Shown here one piece after another: positions 45,872 to 54,677 of a stretch of DNA of 64,000 nucleotides. The translations under genes were made by a program, and so were the position numbers. This stretch comes from Nitrospira sp. CR1.1 (GTDB taxonomy: Bacteria > Nitrospirota > Nitrospiria > Nitrospirales > Nitrospiraceae). The notes under the pieces are model-generated. The model was not told where the DNA came from and searched no databases. It saw only the letters and a program-made list of their open reading frames with translations. The DNA lies in the NCBI GenBank assembly GCA_014055465.1, contig WIAF01000006.1, positions 1-64,000 on the forward strand. Reading direction: 5' to 3'. The number at the start of each line of letters is the position of its first letter. Positions within the stretch are counted from its first letter, which is position 1.

Positions 45872-46579
45872 TCACCGACCTGTCACTAGAGTGGCCGTCC
45901 CTGCCACTCCAAAAGGGAGAGCCACTTGGAGGTCGAGCGCTTCCCGCCACTCCAATGCTGGCACAAACTCGAGGTCATGATACCCGGCCTCGACAATCGT
46001 CACCCGGTCTCCATCCACCCGCACACGGTCGTCAATCAGCCATTTCACAACCTGCAGGAGCGTCTTGCATTGTTGAACGAAAATACAGTGACGCAACGCC
46101 GCGCGACTCAATCCAGGATCCACGGTGCATGCGGTCTGCATAATGACCTTGCCTTCATCCATCACATCCTTGATGAACTCCACGGTCGTCCCGATGATCT
46201 TCGTGTGATAGGCCACCCCATCGCCAAATCCGTCCATTCCCTTGAACGCCGGCAACAGCGACGGATGAAAATTGAGAATGCGGTCCCGATAGGCATCACG
46301 GAAGGCTTTGCTGTAGAAGTGAGTGTAGAAGGAAATGACATAGTCGATGTGGTGCTCCTCCATGTACTGGGCCAACCTGGAGCAGAACGTCTCCGGTGAG
46401 CCTTCCTCAAACAATGCCACGGGCAGTCCCCAAGCCTGCGCTTCCGCCACAGCCTGGCATGGTCGATCCGCGACCACGGAATGGACCACAGCGCGCAGAA
46501 CCTTGCTTGCCAGGACCTGGTTCATCACCGAACCCGAAGTTGAAACGACGAAAATAAATCGCTTGTCTCGTCCACCCAT
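45872..46579 (-). CDS. formyltransferase-like protein
   Basis: About 235 residues with the formyl-transferase core. The catalytic Asn103 and His105 lie in ILNFHPSLLP, and DEGKVIM carries the third (Asp) residue. The N-terminal FIFVVSTSGSVMNQ replaces the usual phosphate loop. Related enzymes use N10-formyltetrahydrofolate to formylate an amino sugar, glycinamide ribotide or Met-tRNA. With a DegT aminotransferase in the same set, an N-formylated amino sugar is the likeliest product. The ATG at 46579 was chosen because the longer frame (to 46711) adds an unconserved basic stretch and crosses a hairpin. Confidence 0.78.
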   Translation of the reverse strand: MGGRDKRFIFVVSTSGSVMNQVLASKVLRAVVHSVVADRPCQAVAEAQAWGLPVALFEEGSPETFCSRLAQYMEEHHIDYVISFYTHFYSKAFRDAYRDRILNFHPSLLPAFKGMDGFGDGVAYHTKIIGTTVEFIKDVMDEGKVIMQTACTVDPGLSRAALRHCIFVQQCKTLLQVVKWLIDDRVRVDGDRVTIVEAGYHDLEFVPALEWREALDLQVALPFGVAGTATLVTGR

Positions 46580-46652
46580 GCTACGACCCCACACAAGGTG
46601 ATGAGGCGTCCGTCGGCGCCTAGAATGACCGACGGAGCGCCCACAGTTGATG

Positions 46653-46685
46653 GGAAGTGGCGCCGCTCCCAGCGGCGCCACTTCC
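46653..46685. other. perfect 15-bp hairpin between MBL and formyltransferase genes
   Basis: A GC-rich stem (46653-46667 with 46671-46685) closes on a 3-base loop. No T-run follows on either strand, so it is not a classical terminator. It lies inside the leftward transcript, 62 bases after the MBL stop and 74 bases before the formyltransferase start. It could stabilise or help process the mRNA. Confidence 0.6.
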
Positions 46686-46747
46686 TTAGCACGGCCACAG
46701 GTACAGCGCACGGAGCAGCTGTTTCGGTCTGCCGACTCTAACAGGAC

Positions 46748-48232
46748 CTAGGCGCTTTGGTGCGCCGACTCCTGTCCCGAGGCTACTTCTCGATTGAGCC
46801 ATGGGAACTCCCAATCATCTTCGAATTCAACCGTTCCCCACTCCGGCCGAATCGTGGGGCCGGTCAAGTAGGGGAACAACTTGGGGTTCATGATGGCCTG
46901 GGAGTTCTTGTTACCCAAATCGAGATTGTATTCGAGCCAATACCAGAAACGGCCAAGATCGAGTCTGTACGGCACATGCTCCTTAATCTCGGTCGTCCAT
47001 TGATACATGCCCCACATGATCTTGCCTTCTAGAATGGCCGCCCAGAGGCGCTCGGGCACATAAATCGACTGATCGACAGGTTCAGTATCTTCCCAATCAA
47101 TGGCAAATCCATCCTGAGGATTGGCTTTCAACACAAATGAAAAGTTCGAGTTGCCCCCCTCCACGATGACGCGGAAACGGCCGCTGAAAACAATGCCATC
47201 TTGCGTAATATGCTTGTTGATAGTCTCCGTATGCAGACGCGAACGCTGAAGCAGGTTGTTCCGATCCGATGCATCAATCCATGCGTTGTAGTAATCCACC
47301 TTCTTCTGAAGTTTCTGCTTGCACGTTTTGACGAAATCCAGATATTGCCCCCAATCAACATCGGGATGATTGCGAACAATACCCGTGGAGATGGACCAGG
47401 TGTCGGATGGATAGAGCGTGGCGACATCCCGATCGGGATAGTTATCGCGGATCCAATTCTCCAGGATCTTCGGTGTGGACCGGCCCTGCCAATTATGGCT
47501 GAAGTACCGATCGTCATACCAGCCGAAGTCCCCCGCGAAAGGGACGATGCGCTGGAGATGAAGCATCTCGATTAACCGTTTGTGCAGTGTGAACGTCTCG
47601 CACTTGTTCCGCGCGGCTTCCTCCTTGGCTTCCGGGGGCATACGGTAACAGGCCGGAAACACCGTTGCACTGGAGGTTTGGACAAAGCCGATCTCAAAGG
47701 TCGGCCAGTGAGAGTGGATCTCCGAACAGAGCTCTTCGTCATCACAGTTGTCGTTCATGTTGATAAGACGCGTTCCGGGATGGTCGATCACGAAGCCGGA
47801 ATTCTCCCAATCGTGAGCCCGCGATTTCGCCGAAGGAACGACCGTAAACGGTGTCATTCCAGCAAGGTGAATCGTTTCCCACGGCTGAATTTTCCTGATG
47901 CGGTGAAAGCCCATTTCCCGCATGGTGCGTTCCACCAGTTGGGCGCGCAAGCAAGGCCGGTTGGCATATTCAGGGAGCAACACCTGGATGTCACGGGGAA
48001 TACGATTGATTGAGGGGATATGAAAGTGATCTTCGTGCGAATGCGTGATGTAGAGATAATCGAGATCCTTCAGCAAGACTTCGGGTGGAATCACCGCGGG
48101 GGGAAACTTCCAGAGAGCGTAGTCGTACACAGGCTCATTCAAAAACCAGGGATCGCACAACAGCGAGCCAAACTCGCCGTCGATTCGGAGACAAGCATGC
48201 GAGACATAAGTGACTGTTAGATCTTTTGACAT
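46748..48232 (-). CDS. MBL-fold metallohydrolase resembling the CMP-Neu5Ac hydroxylase catalytic half
   Basis: A 494-residue protein with a metallo-beta-lactamase fold: TYVSHACLRI, DPWF and the metal motif HSHEDH (64-69), then INMNDNCDD. The C-terminal half has PFAGDFGWYDDRYF and TLYPSDTWSI. The layout (MBL domain plus a long C-terminal region) recalls the non-Rieske part of CMP-N-acetylneuraminate hydroxylases. No Rieske Fe-S motif is visible, so it cannot be that enzyme as such. Gene partners suggest modification of a sugar or its N-acyl group. AGAGGAA precedes the ATG. Confidence 0.7.
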   Translation of the reverse strand: MSKDLTVTYVSHACLRIDGEFGSLLCDPWFLNEPVYDYALWKFPPAVIPPEVLLKDLDYLYITHSHEDHFHIPSINRIPRDIQVLLPEYANRPCLRAQLVERTMREMGFHRIRKIQPWETIHLAGMTPFTVVPSAKSRAHDWENSGFVIDHPGTRLINMNDNCDDEELCSEIHSHWPTFEIGFVQTSSATVFPACYRMPPEAKEEAARNKCETFTLHKRLIEMLHLQRIVPFAGDFGWYDDRYFSHNWQGRSTPKILENWIRDNYPDRDVATLYPSDTWSISTGIVRNHPDVDWGQYLDFVKTCKQKLQKKVDYYNAWIDASDRNNLLQRSRLHTETINKHITQDGIVFSGRFRVIVEGGNSNFSFVLKANPQDGFAIDWEDTEPVDQSIYVPERLWAAILEGKIMWGMYQWTTEIKEHVPYRLDLGRFWYWLEYNLDLGNKNSQAIMNPKLFPYLTGPTIRPEWGTVEFEDDWEFPWLNREVASGQESAHQSA

Positions 48233-48260
48233 AGTACGTTTCCTCTTTGTCCTGATGTGC

Positions 48261-49115
48261 TTACCTGCGGTAATCCACCACCTGTTGAGGCAGCAACGAA
48301 TAGCTCCGCTTCATATCGATGCCGTGCTTTTCGTTGTCATAAGGAACTGAACAGTACCCGAGCACGCTTTTTTCGCGCTCGGTCAACTGATCATAGAGTT
48401 CTTGGGGGAGATTGCCCGGGATGTCGAAAGCCTGCTTAATCCACCAACGGCAAAATGTAGCAATCATGGCCCAGCGCGTCCCTCCGCTCGTGTTTTGACG
48501 CGCTCCATGCCAGATTCGGCTGTCCCAAAAGACGAGATCTCCCGCGCGAGCCTTGATGGACACGGCGGAAGGGAACGCGTCTTGCGAACAGTATTTCCCC
48601 GAAAGGTGAGAGCCCGGAATCAGCACGGTACACCCGTTGTCTTCCGTCTGATCTTCCAGCGGGATCGCGCACTGCATGATGAAAACATGAGGACCCGCAT
48701 AGGGGATGAACGAGTCGATGTGCAAGGGCATTTGGTGATTGCTGCTTCGGGCAAGAAAGGATCGTAGGATGTAATTAGGCGCGTCCGATGGGATTGAGGT
48801 AAACCACCGGTCATTCAGAAACTGCATCAGAACCTTCTCGATAAGCTCGCAGCCAAGCACCATCCGAAGAAGAACGAGGTCCTTGCTCTGGAGGTTGTAC
48901 ACCATCGATTGGTCTTTGTTGAGATACGGCATCCGCTCGGATTGGGACGACAGCGTATTGTCGAACCAATACTTAATCCGCTCCAGTGCCATGGACACCT
49001 GTTCGGGCGAGAACATCTGCGGCACATAACAGTAGCCATCGCGCTCGATTGAGGCAATACACTCCTCTGCGGTCGGCAGCGACCTGGCTACATCAACAGA
49101 CACTCGGGACGACAT
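48261..49115 (-). CDS. phytanoyl-CoA dioxygenase (PhyH)-family protein
   Basis: A 284-residue Fe(II)/2-oxoglutarate oxygenase. The triad reads HIDSF (His132, Asp134) and WHGA (His203) with PGSHLSG between, matching the PhyH domain. It differs strongly from the PhyH protein at 43743, so both may act on different positions. The strong AAGGAGGATC site fixes the start at 49115. It is followed by the MBL-fold gene with a 28-base gap. Confidence 0.87.
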   Translation of the reverse strand: MSSRVSVDVARSLPTAEECIASIERDGYCYVPQMFSPEQVSMALERIKYWFDNTLSSQSERMPYLNKDQSMVYNLQSKDLVLLRMVLGCELIEKVLMQFLNDRWFTSIPSDAPNYILRSFLARSSNHQMPLHIDSFIPYAGPHVFIMQCAIPLEDQTEDNGCTVLIPGSHLSGKYCSQDAFPSAVSIKARAGDLVFWDSRIWHGARQNTSGGTRWAMIATFCRWWIKQAFDIPGNLPQELYDQLTEREKSVLGYCSVPYDNEKHGIDMKRSYSLLPQQVVDYRR

Positions 49116-49168
49116 TATGGATCCTCCTTCCGGCCTCCCTATGGTTGTATATCAGGCCCCCGCCGTTC

Positions 49169-49187
49169 ACGCCGTCTCTGACGGCGT
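49169..49187. other. 8-bp hairpin upstream of the PhyH gene
   Basis: The arms 49169-49176 and 49180-49187 pair exactly around a 3-base loop. It lies between the FemAB-like gene stop and the PhyH start. No T-run follows, so termination is doubtful. Confidence 0.4.
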
Positions 49188-49338
49188 CTGTTCGCTGAAC
49201 TGTCCGGCAGGTAGGATGTTGGGAGTAGTGCGACGGCCCAGGGTGCGTGAAATGTTGCACCAATCAGAGCCTATAGGATTCAGAAAGGCAGCTCGGCGGC
49301 TATGCCGTCCTGACAGCGCCCTCTTGAATGGAGAACAA

Positions 49339-50298
49339 TCAGAACGGAATGCCCGCTCGATAGGCCGGGAAATAGCTGCTGCCGCTGGCGCCGCATGCCG
49401 AGGACAATGAATCGTACAGAGAATGATTAAAAATTCGGCAGCAGAGATATGCGGGCACGGTTCCGGTGCTCCACCCGCCTTTATAGATAGAAAGGCCGTC
49501 GGTCGCGTTCGAACTTACGCCGGCGCCCCCTCCGAGATCGACCCATCTCACCTTCCCAGCAAAGTGATTGAGCATAAACCATTTGGTGGCGTACGACGCG
49601 CGCAATTCATACCCGAGCTCACTGAATGCCACCAGATGTCCATAGGCGACGTCTGCCTGCGTATACCACAGATCAAGTCCGACGGTTTCCCCATTCGCTC
49701 GTGCCTCAAACATCACCATGCCGGGAATGGCTAATTGTTTGGCAAAGGCGTCAGGCGAAAAGGCGCGAATGCCGGTGATGTGATGCCTCTTGACGAGCAC
49801 GTCGAACAGTTCAATCCATTTCGTGAGCTGCGCGACCGGTTCCACACAATGCGCCACTTGCACTTTTTTTGTCGCGCGCGCCACCGTCTCCCGATGAGAT
49901 TTCTTGACGATCTGCTCCAGCGGCTGCGAAAGGTCGGTCACATAGTGCGACTTAAACGGAGTTACCTGCTCGAAGCACTGCTCAAGGAGCGGGCGGGAAT
50001 ACCTGTCAAACGGAGCAGGCACAACCATGAGGCTGACCAGGTCCGTTCCGATTTCATCAAGGTCCAGCGCAAGTTGAGACCAATCCCGGCAGCTGAACAA
50101 CGGATAGGGGCCGATCGCATCTCGATACGGTGTGCCAGGAATCTGCCGCTCGAGGATCCACCCGTCAGAGCGTCGGAGATGGCGCGGGGTGCCAAATCCC
50201 GCCAAGGATGCAGCGTAACCCGCATGACCATACCCTGTAGAGGTAAACCCAATTCTGGCATTCACCTGGCATGGAAACTCAGGAATCACGTGATTCAT
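49339..50298 (-). CDS. FemAB/GNAT-like N-acyltransferase
   Basis: A 319-residue protein of the FemAB-like acyltransferase superfamily (same group as the gene at 2696-3670). The middle has YSRPLLEQCFEQV and KKSHRETVARATKK, then MVMFEARANGETVGLDLWY and YATKWFMLNHFA, which match the second GNAT half. Such proteins transfer an acyl or aminoacyl group to an amino sugar or peptide. The frame is open to an ATG at 50418, 46 bases from the upstream stop, but those 40 residues look unconserved. Confidence 0.65.
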   Translation of the reverse strand: MNHVIPEFPCQVNARIGFTSTGYGHAGYAASLAGFGTPRHLRRSDGWILERQIPGTPYRDAIGPYPLFSCRDWSQLALDLDEIGTDLVSLMVVPAPFDRYSRPLLEQCFEQVTPFKSHYVTDLSQPLEQIVKKSHRETVARATKKVQVAHCVEPVAQLTKWIELFDVLVKRHHITGIRAFSPDAFAKQLAIPGMVMFEARANGETVGLDLWYTQADVAYGHLVAFSELGYELRASYATKWFMLNHFAGKVRWVDLGGGAGVSSNATDGLSIYKGGWSTGTVPAYLCCRIFNHSLYDSLSSACGASGSSYFPAYRAGIPF

Positions 50299-50463
50299 GT
50301 TGCGCGGCAGCGGCACAGCCGATGTTTCTGACCGAAAACGTGGAGATGAATTGAGGCAACCGACTGACCTGCGCGCTGCACGATTGTCGCATCCCTGTCG
50401 CTGGGACACTGTACCCATGGATCTCAGGATCCGGTGCGAAATTTCGCTCCTGCCGCGTCCCCC

Positions 50464-51786
50464 TCAATGAGGCATGGGCGTCATATTGACGGGCTCGCCT
50501 GCTTGGACCTGAATGGTCGTCCATCTGAGCACAGGGCGAACGGCACCCGGCTCTCGACCTTGCCATCCGAAGTGGCGCTTACTGAGCTCGACCATCTCAA
50601 AGGAGAGAGCGTCTTCAAGGCGATACGTCACCCTGCTTCGGTTTTCGACGATCAGGAGCACGATCCTGTGAACGCCGGTATTCAGCAGGTTGGCCGGCAA
50701 ATGGCACACGCTGCGAAAGAGCCCCGCAGGCATTGCGCCGTCTTCCGTGGCGGCTTGTTCCGCCGACCCGGTGGTGAATGCGAGAATTCCCTGTTCGGTG
50801 TAGACATGTAGCGTGGCATGGAGCACGGCCTGCGGGCGCTGGTTCCAATATTCAACCTCGATTTCGCAGGGCTGATCGATGCCGAGCTGGTCCGGTCTGT
50901 TACGATCAGACCCTCGCACGCTGATCTTGCGGAGGCGGACTTTGTGATTCCCTGGGGCCTGGGTCACGTCGTTCCACACCTGTTCCGTCAGCATCGACGC
51001 GGACATCCTCAGATAGTTGGAGACAACGTCGGCCGGCTTTCCATCTTGCACGATCTTTCCATCGTGTAGCCAGATCACTCGCGAGCACAGATTCTGAACC
51101 GCCAGCATGTTGTGACTGACGAACAAGACCGTGCGTCCTTCCTTCGCCACTCCCTCCATTTTTCCGAGACATTTTTTCTGAAAGCTCGCATCCCCGACCG
51201 CAAGCACCTCGTCAATGATCAGGATTTCCGGCTCAAGATGGGCGGCAACAGCGAAGGCCAGACGAACGCACATACCGCTGGAATAGTGTTTGACGGGGGT
51301 GTCGATGAATCGCTTCACTTCAGCAAACGCGACGATCTCGTCGAACTTCCTCTCGATCTCCGATCGAGACATCCCCAGGATGGCGCCGTTCAAGAAGACA
51401 TTTTCTCGTCCTGTGAGCTCTGGGTGAAAACCGGTCCCGACCTCCAACAGGGAGCCGACCCGGCCATACAGATCCACATAGCCTTCGGTCGGCTCAGTGA
51501 TCTGGGAGAGGATCTTCAGCAACGTGCTCTTCCCGGCGCCGTTCCGACCGATGATGCCGACCACCTCCCCACGATTGATTTGAAACGACACTTCTTTCAA
51601 CGCCCAGAGGATCTCTTCGCCAGTCCCGGCATCCTGCCGATTCCCACCAAGAAGGCTGACAAGCCAATAAAATGGGGCCCCCACGAGCTCCACCAGCTTT
51701 TCCCGGAAGGTGCCGTAAGACCCGGTGGCTGTCCCGACTCTGAACTGTTTACCGAGTGATTCGACGCAGATGGCTAATTTGCTCAT
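50464..51786 (-). CDS. wzt: polysaccharide ABC transporter ATP-binding protein (Wzt-like)
   Basis: A 440-residue ABC ATPase. Walker A GRNGAGKS (80-87), signature YSSGM (168-172), Walker B ILIIDE (188-193) and H-loop His226 are all intact. A C-terminal extension from about residue 265 (ending with beta-strands) fits the Wzt_C carbohydrate-binding domain that recognises a chain-end modification. This indicates ABC-dependent export of a polymer. AGAAGGGC upstream of ATG 51786. It follows the permease after nine bases. Confidence 0.94.
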   Translation of the reverse strand: MSKLAICVESLGKQFRVGTATGSYGTFREKLVELVGAPFYWLVSLLGGNRQDAGTGEEILWALKEVSFQINRGEVVGIIGRNGAGKSTLLKILSQITEPTEGYVDLYGRVGSLLEVGTGFHPELTGRENVFLNGAILGMSRSEIERKFDEIVAFAEVKRFIDTPVKHYSSGMCVRLAFAVAAHLEPEILIIDEVLAVGDASFQKKCLGKMEGVAKEGRTVLFVSHNMLAVQNLCSRVIWLHDGKIVQDGKPADVVSNYLRMSASMLTEQVWNDVTQAPGNHKVRLRKISVRGSDRNRPDQLGIDQPCEIEVEYWNQRPQAVLHATLHVYTEQGILAFTTGSAEQAATEDGAMPAGLFRSVCHLPANLLNTGVHRIVLLIVENRSRVTYRLEDALSFEMVELSKRHFGWQGREPGAVRPVLRWTTIQVQAGEPVNMTPMPH

Positions 51787-51795
51787 GAAGCCCTT

Positions 51796-52644
51796 CTAGA
51801 CCACATCGGCAAAGGTGCTTTCCATTCGCCGGAAATAGAACATGCCCGTGATAAGAATCGTGAGCATGGTCAAAGCTGACACGATGATAAGCGGACCGGG
51901 AGCGCTTGTGGTTCCAAGCAGCGCCCACCGGAAACCTTCGACGACCCCTACCATGGGGTTGATGCCATAGATTGTTCTCCAGGGCTCCGAGAGCAAACTA
52001 CTGGGATAGGCGATGGGGGTGGCGAAGAGCCAAAATTGAGCGAGGAAAGGAATCGTGTAGCGCACATCTCTAAACTGGACATTCATCGCTGACAACCATA
52101 ACCCCACACCCAAAGCCGTCCCAAACGCCAATAGCAGGAGAAAAGGCAACCACACGACATTGGCTGTCGGGGCGATTCCGTACCAGAACATCAGTCCGAT
52201 GAGGACCAGGAAAGCGAACAGGAAATCCACGACACCGGAGAGAATGCTGGAGATCGGAACAATCAAGCGAGGAAAATACACTTTCTTGAGCATGCCGGCG
52301 CTCTGTACCAGACTATTTCCCGATTGCGTGAGCCCGTTGGAAAAAAACGTCCAGGGGACCAAGGCCGCAAAAGCAAAGATGGGATAGGGAATGCCATCCG
52401 ACGGCATCTTCGCAAGATTCCCAAAAAACAAACTGAATATAAGCATAGTCAGGAAGGGTTGCAGAATAGCCCATAAAGCACCCAGGGCTGTTTGCTTGTA
52501 TCGGACCTTAATATCACGCCAGCTGAGAAAGTAGAGCAGTTCGCGATACTGCCAAAATTCCCGCAGATTCAGTGCGCGCCACCCATTCGATGGCTGCAGG
52601 CGGATTCTTGGCACAGCTGTAAGGGTTTCTGTCGATGAGCTCAT
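51796..52644 (-). CDS. wzm: polysaccharide ABC transporter permease (Wzm-like)
   Basis: A 282-residue membrane protein with the ABC-2 type layout: about six hydrophobic segments, the N-terminal amphipathic LREFWQYRELLYFLSWRD, and the signature TALGALWAILQPFLTMLIF. It forms the export channel with the adjacent ATPase. The gene follows the beta-barrel gene by about 105 bases. Confidence 0.93.
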   Translation of the reverse strand: MSSSTETLTAVPRIRLQPSNGWRALNLREFWQYRELLYFLSWRDIKVRYKQTALGALWAILQPFLTMLIFSLFFGNLAKMPSDGIPYPIFAFAALVPWTFFSNGLTQSGNSLVQSAGMLKKVYFPRLIVPISSILSGVVDFLFAFLVLIGLMFWYGIAPTANVVWLPFLLLLAFGTALGVGLWLSAMNVQFRDVRYTIPFLAQFWLFATPIAYPSSLLSEPWRTIYGINPMVGVVEGFRWALLGTTSAPGPLIIVSALTMLTILITGMFYFRRMESTFADVV

Positions 52645-52750
52645 GGCTGCACTTCTTTCTCAAACGATTTGATGGTCCGAAGCGTCGATTAACAGCCCCC
52701 CGGGCGAGGAACGGCTAATCAGACAATCTGTTGGAGTTCGTGCGAGTGAC

Positions 52751-54163
52751 TTATTTCCACTTTGTCGTGAGCGACAACAGGGCCACACTTCGGTTAACCA
52801 GAAATCCGAAACCCGATTGGCTTACTTCAAAATGAGTATATTGATAAGAGAGAGATGGTGTGATATCCCGCCAGCCTGTGTAGTTGATGAGGACCGTGCC
52901 TGAGTAGGACTCGAATCGCGCGACCTCGACGGGCGTGGCCTGGTTAAGGGCATAATTGGCACTGCCGGTCACGGAGAAAGAATCGCCGAGACCTCGGCTG
53001 ACGCTGGCTCCAACCACCGTGCTGATCAGCGCTCCACTCGTACCAAAAAATGCGGGAGCGAGTTGCCTGGATACGTCGAGTGACACTCGCGTAGAAGGGT
53101 TGAGCTGCCTGGACAGAGCCAGCTTACCCGAAAAGAAAAATAATCCACCGCTTCCGTCTTCGAGAAATGTCGTTCCGGCACTTACCACCGCCGACCAGTT
53201 TTTGGTACCCGTTGAATATTCCGCTTCGAGACCTCGAGCCGTGATACTTTGACTCAAGGCTTGTCCTCCCAAAATGCCTTTCTGTCTAAAATCAGCGGTC
53301 GTCGTCTGGAAATTGAGGCTCACTTGATCTCCGTGCGGAAGCCGGTAGCTTGGCCCGATAGACCAGCGCTGAAAGTCGGTATCGAAAAACACCACCGGAA
53401 CATCACTGGATTGCTCAAAAATTATGTTTCCTACACGAAAGATGGAATACACATAGTCGCCGCGGACGCTGAGTGACTGCGATATGGGATACGACGCGAC
53501 AACGGAAGTGGCATTCGTAATCTGATTGGCACGCACCGTTTGAATGCCTCTAGCAAACACATTCTCGGTGGGCAACGTTATTCCAGCCTGAACAAAGCTC
53601 GGTTGTTCTGGCGTGAAGGCAAATGAATCGGAGATGCTGAGCCTCAAGCCGGGAATGAGTTGTCCAACCAACCCGTCCAGCTTGACTGAGCCGTTGACCT
53701 GCGCGGAAAAAAAATTCAGTTTCGAATTATTGACAAAGACATTGCCGCTGCCGCCGAGATTGAGAGTGGTCTCGACCTCTCGTGTTTTGTCTACCACCTG
53801 CACCATGGGGGTCACAGCCGTCACGAAATCCCATCGTTTCAGCCCCGGAACAGATGCGGACGGAGCAAAAAAAACATTGGAATCATACCGCTCCGTGACG
53901 CTGACGGACGGAATGACCCGTGTTTCGGCAGAGGCGACTCGGGGGCCGAGGCCGCCGAAACCAGCGGCGATCCAAGAGACCAACAACGTCGCCAGCCAGA
54001 CTCTGAACGGATCCCCCTTCAGGCGTCTACGGAACCACGACCGTATCGCCCGATAGCAGCACCAGGTTGCCCGGTTCACCCTTCCCGGCCACCACATCGT
54101 CATATCGGACGGGAATATGAATTTCATGAAGCTTGTGGTCCCCGTTTGGCGTTGTACGGACAA
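52751..54163 (-). CDS. outer-membrane beta-barrel protein of the polysaccharide export locus
   Basis: About 470 residues (fewer if a later start is used). A hydrophobic signal segment ends near VASA|ETR, about residue 79 of the long frame, then a repeated alternating strand pattern runs to the C-terminal aromatic TKWK. This is the layout of 16- or 18-stranded barrels found beside exopolysaccharide export genes. The open frame overlaps the preceding Wza-like gene by 137 bases, so the true start is probably inside 54163-54000. It may help move the glycan across the outer membrane, but this is inferred from position. Confidence 0.75.
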   Translation of the reverse strand: MSVQRQTGTTSFMKFIFPSDMTMWWPGRVNRATWCCYRAIRSWFRRRLKGDPFRVWLATLLVSWIAAGFGGLGPRVASAETRVIPSVSVTERYDSNVFFAPSASVPGLKRWDFVTAVTPMVQVVDKTREVETTLNLGGSGNVFVNNSKLNFFSAQVNGSVKLDGLVGQLIPGLRLSISDSFAFTPEQPSFVQAGITLPTENVFARGIQTVRANQITNATSVVASYPISQSLSVRGDYVYSIFRVGNIIFEQSSDVPVVFFDTDFQRWSIGPSYRLPHGDQVSLNFQTTTADFRQKGILGGQALSQSITARGLEAEYSTGTKNWSAVVSAGTTFLEDGSGGLFFFSGKLALSRQLNPSTRVSLDVSRQLAPAFFGTSGALISTVVGASVSRGLGDSFSVTGSANYALNQATPVEVARFESYSGTVLINYTGWRDITPSLSYQYTHFEVSQSGFGFLVNRSVALLSLTTKWK

Positions 54164-54641
54164 CCTGCAGTTTGTTTCTCTTGGCGTATTCCGTGAAGCC
54201 TCCGGCCATGGAGATCGCGTGCAAGATGGTAATGTACGATTTCAGCTGGTACTTACCCGGTTTCGCTACTTCTCCCAGGACAAAGATGGAGTAGCTATTC
54301 AGATCCTTGACGCTGACAGAGACGGCGGGATTACTGGCGACAAATTGCTTCAAACGTTCCGCGATCCGTTGAGCTAACGCGTCTGCAGTTAACCCCGCCG
54401 CCTGGACATCTCCGATGATCGGTAGGGAGATCAGGCCGTCCGGCCGTATCGCCACGGAACGGGAAAGATCCTGATTCTTCCACACGGTGATATCCAACAC
54501 ATCCTCTGGCCCAAGCAGGAATCCGGAAGGAGTGGGATATTCGCGCTCGACGAGCACTCCTGACGCACACCCTGATAGAACCTGGGTGAGGAAAAGGCCT
54601 AGCCAGAACAGAAGAGTTGGATGAGCTGCTCTCGGCATCAC
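54027..54641 (-). CDS. polysaccharide export protein, Wza-like lipoprotein
   Basis: A 204-residue lipoprotein with lipobox LSGC (Cys25). It has the Poly_export domain (LGPEDVLDITVWKNQDLS, DGLISLPIIGDV) and one SLBB-type repeat (IFVLGEVAKPGKYQL), the compact Wza form. It likely forms or lines the outer-membrane exit pore. A second, longer copy follows at 54678-55412. Its stop lies inside the beta-barrel open frame. Confidence 0.9.
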   Translation of the reverse strand: MMPRAAHPTLLFWLGLFLTQVLSGCASGVLVEREYPTPSGFLLGPEDVLDITVWKNQDLSRSVAIRPDGLISLPIIGDVQAAGLTADALAQRIAERLKQFVASNPAVSVSVKDLNSYSIFVLGEVAKPGKYQLKSYITILHAISMAGGFTEYAKRNKLQVVRTTPNGDHKLHEIHIPVRYDDVVAGKGEPGNLVLLSGDTVVVP

Positions 54642-54677
54642 GACTAGTGCATCCTTTCCCGTTGTGGCACCCGCCTG

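Noticed and set aside
46653-46685. Hairpin as a transcription terminator
   Set aside because: A perfect stem is present, but neither strand has a following T-run.
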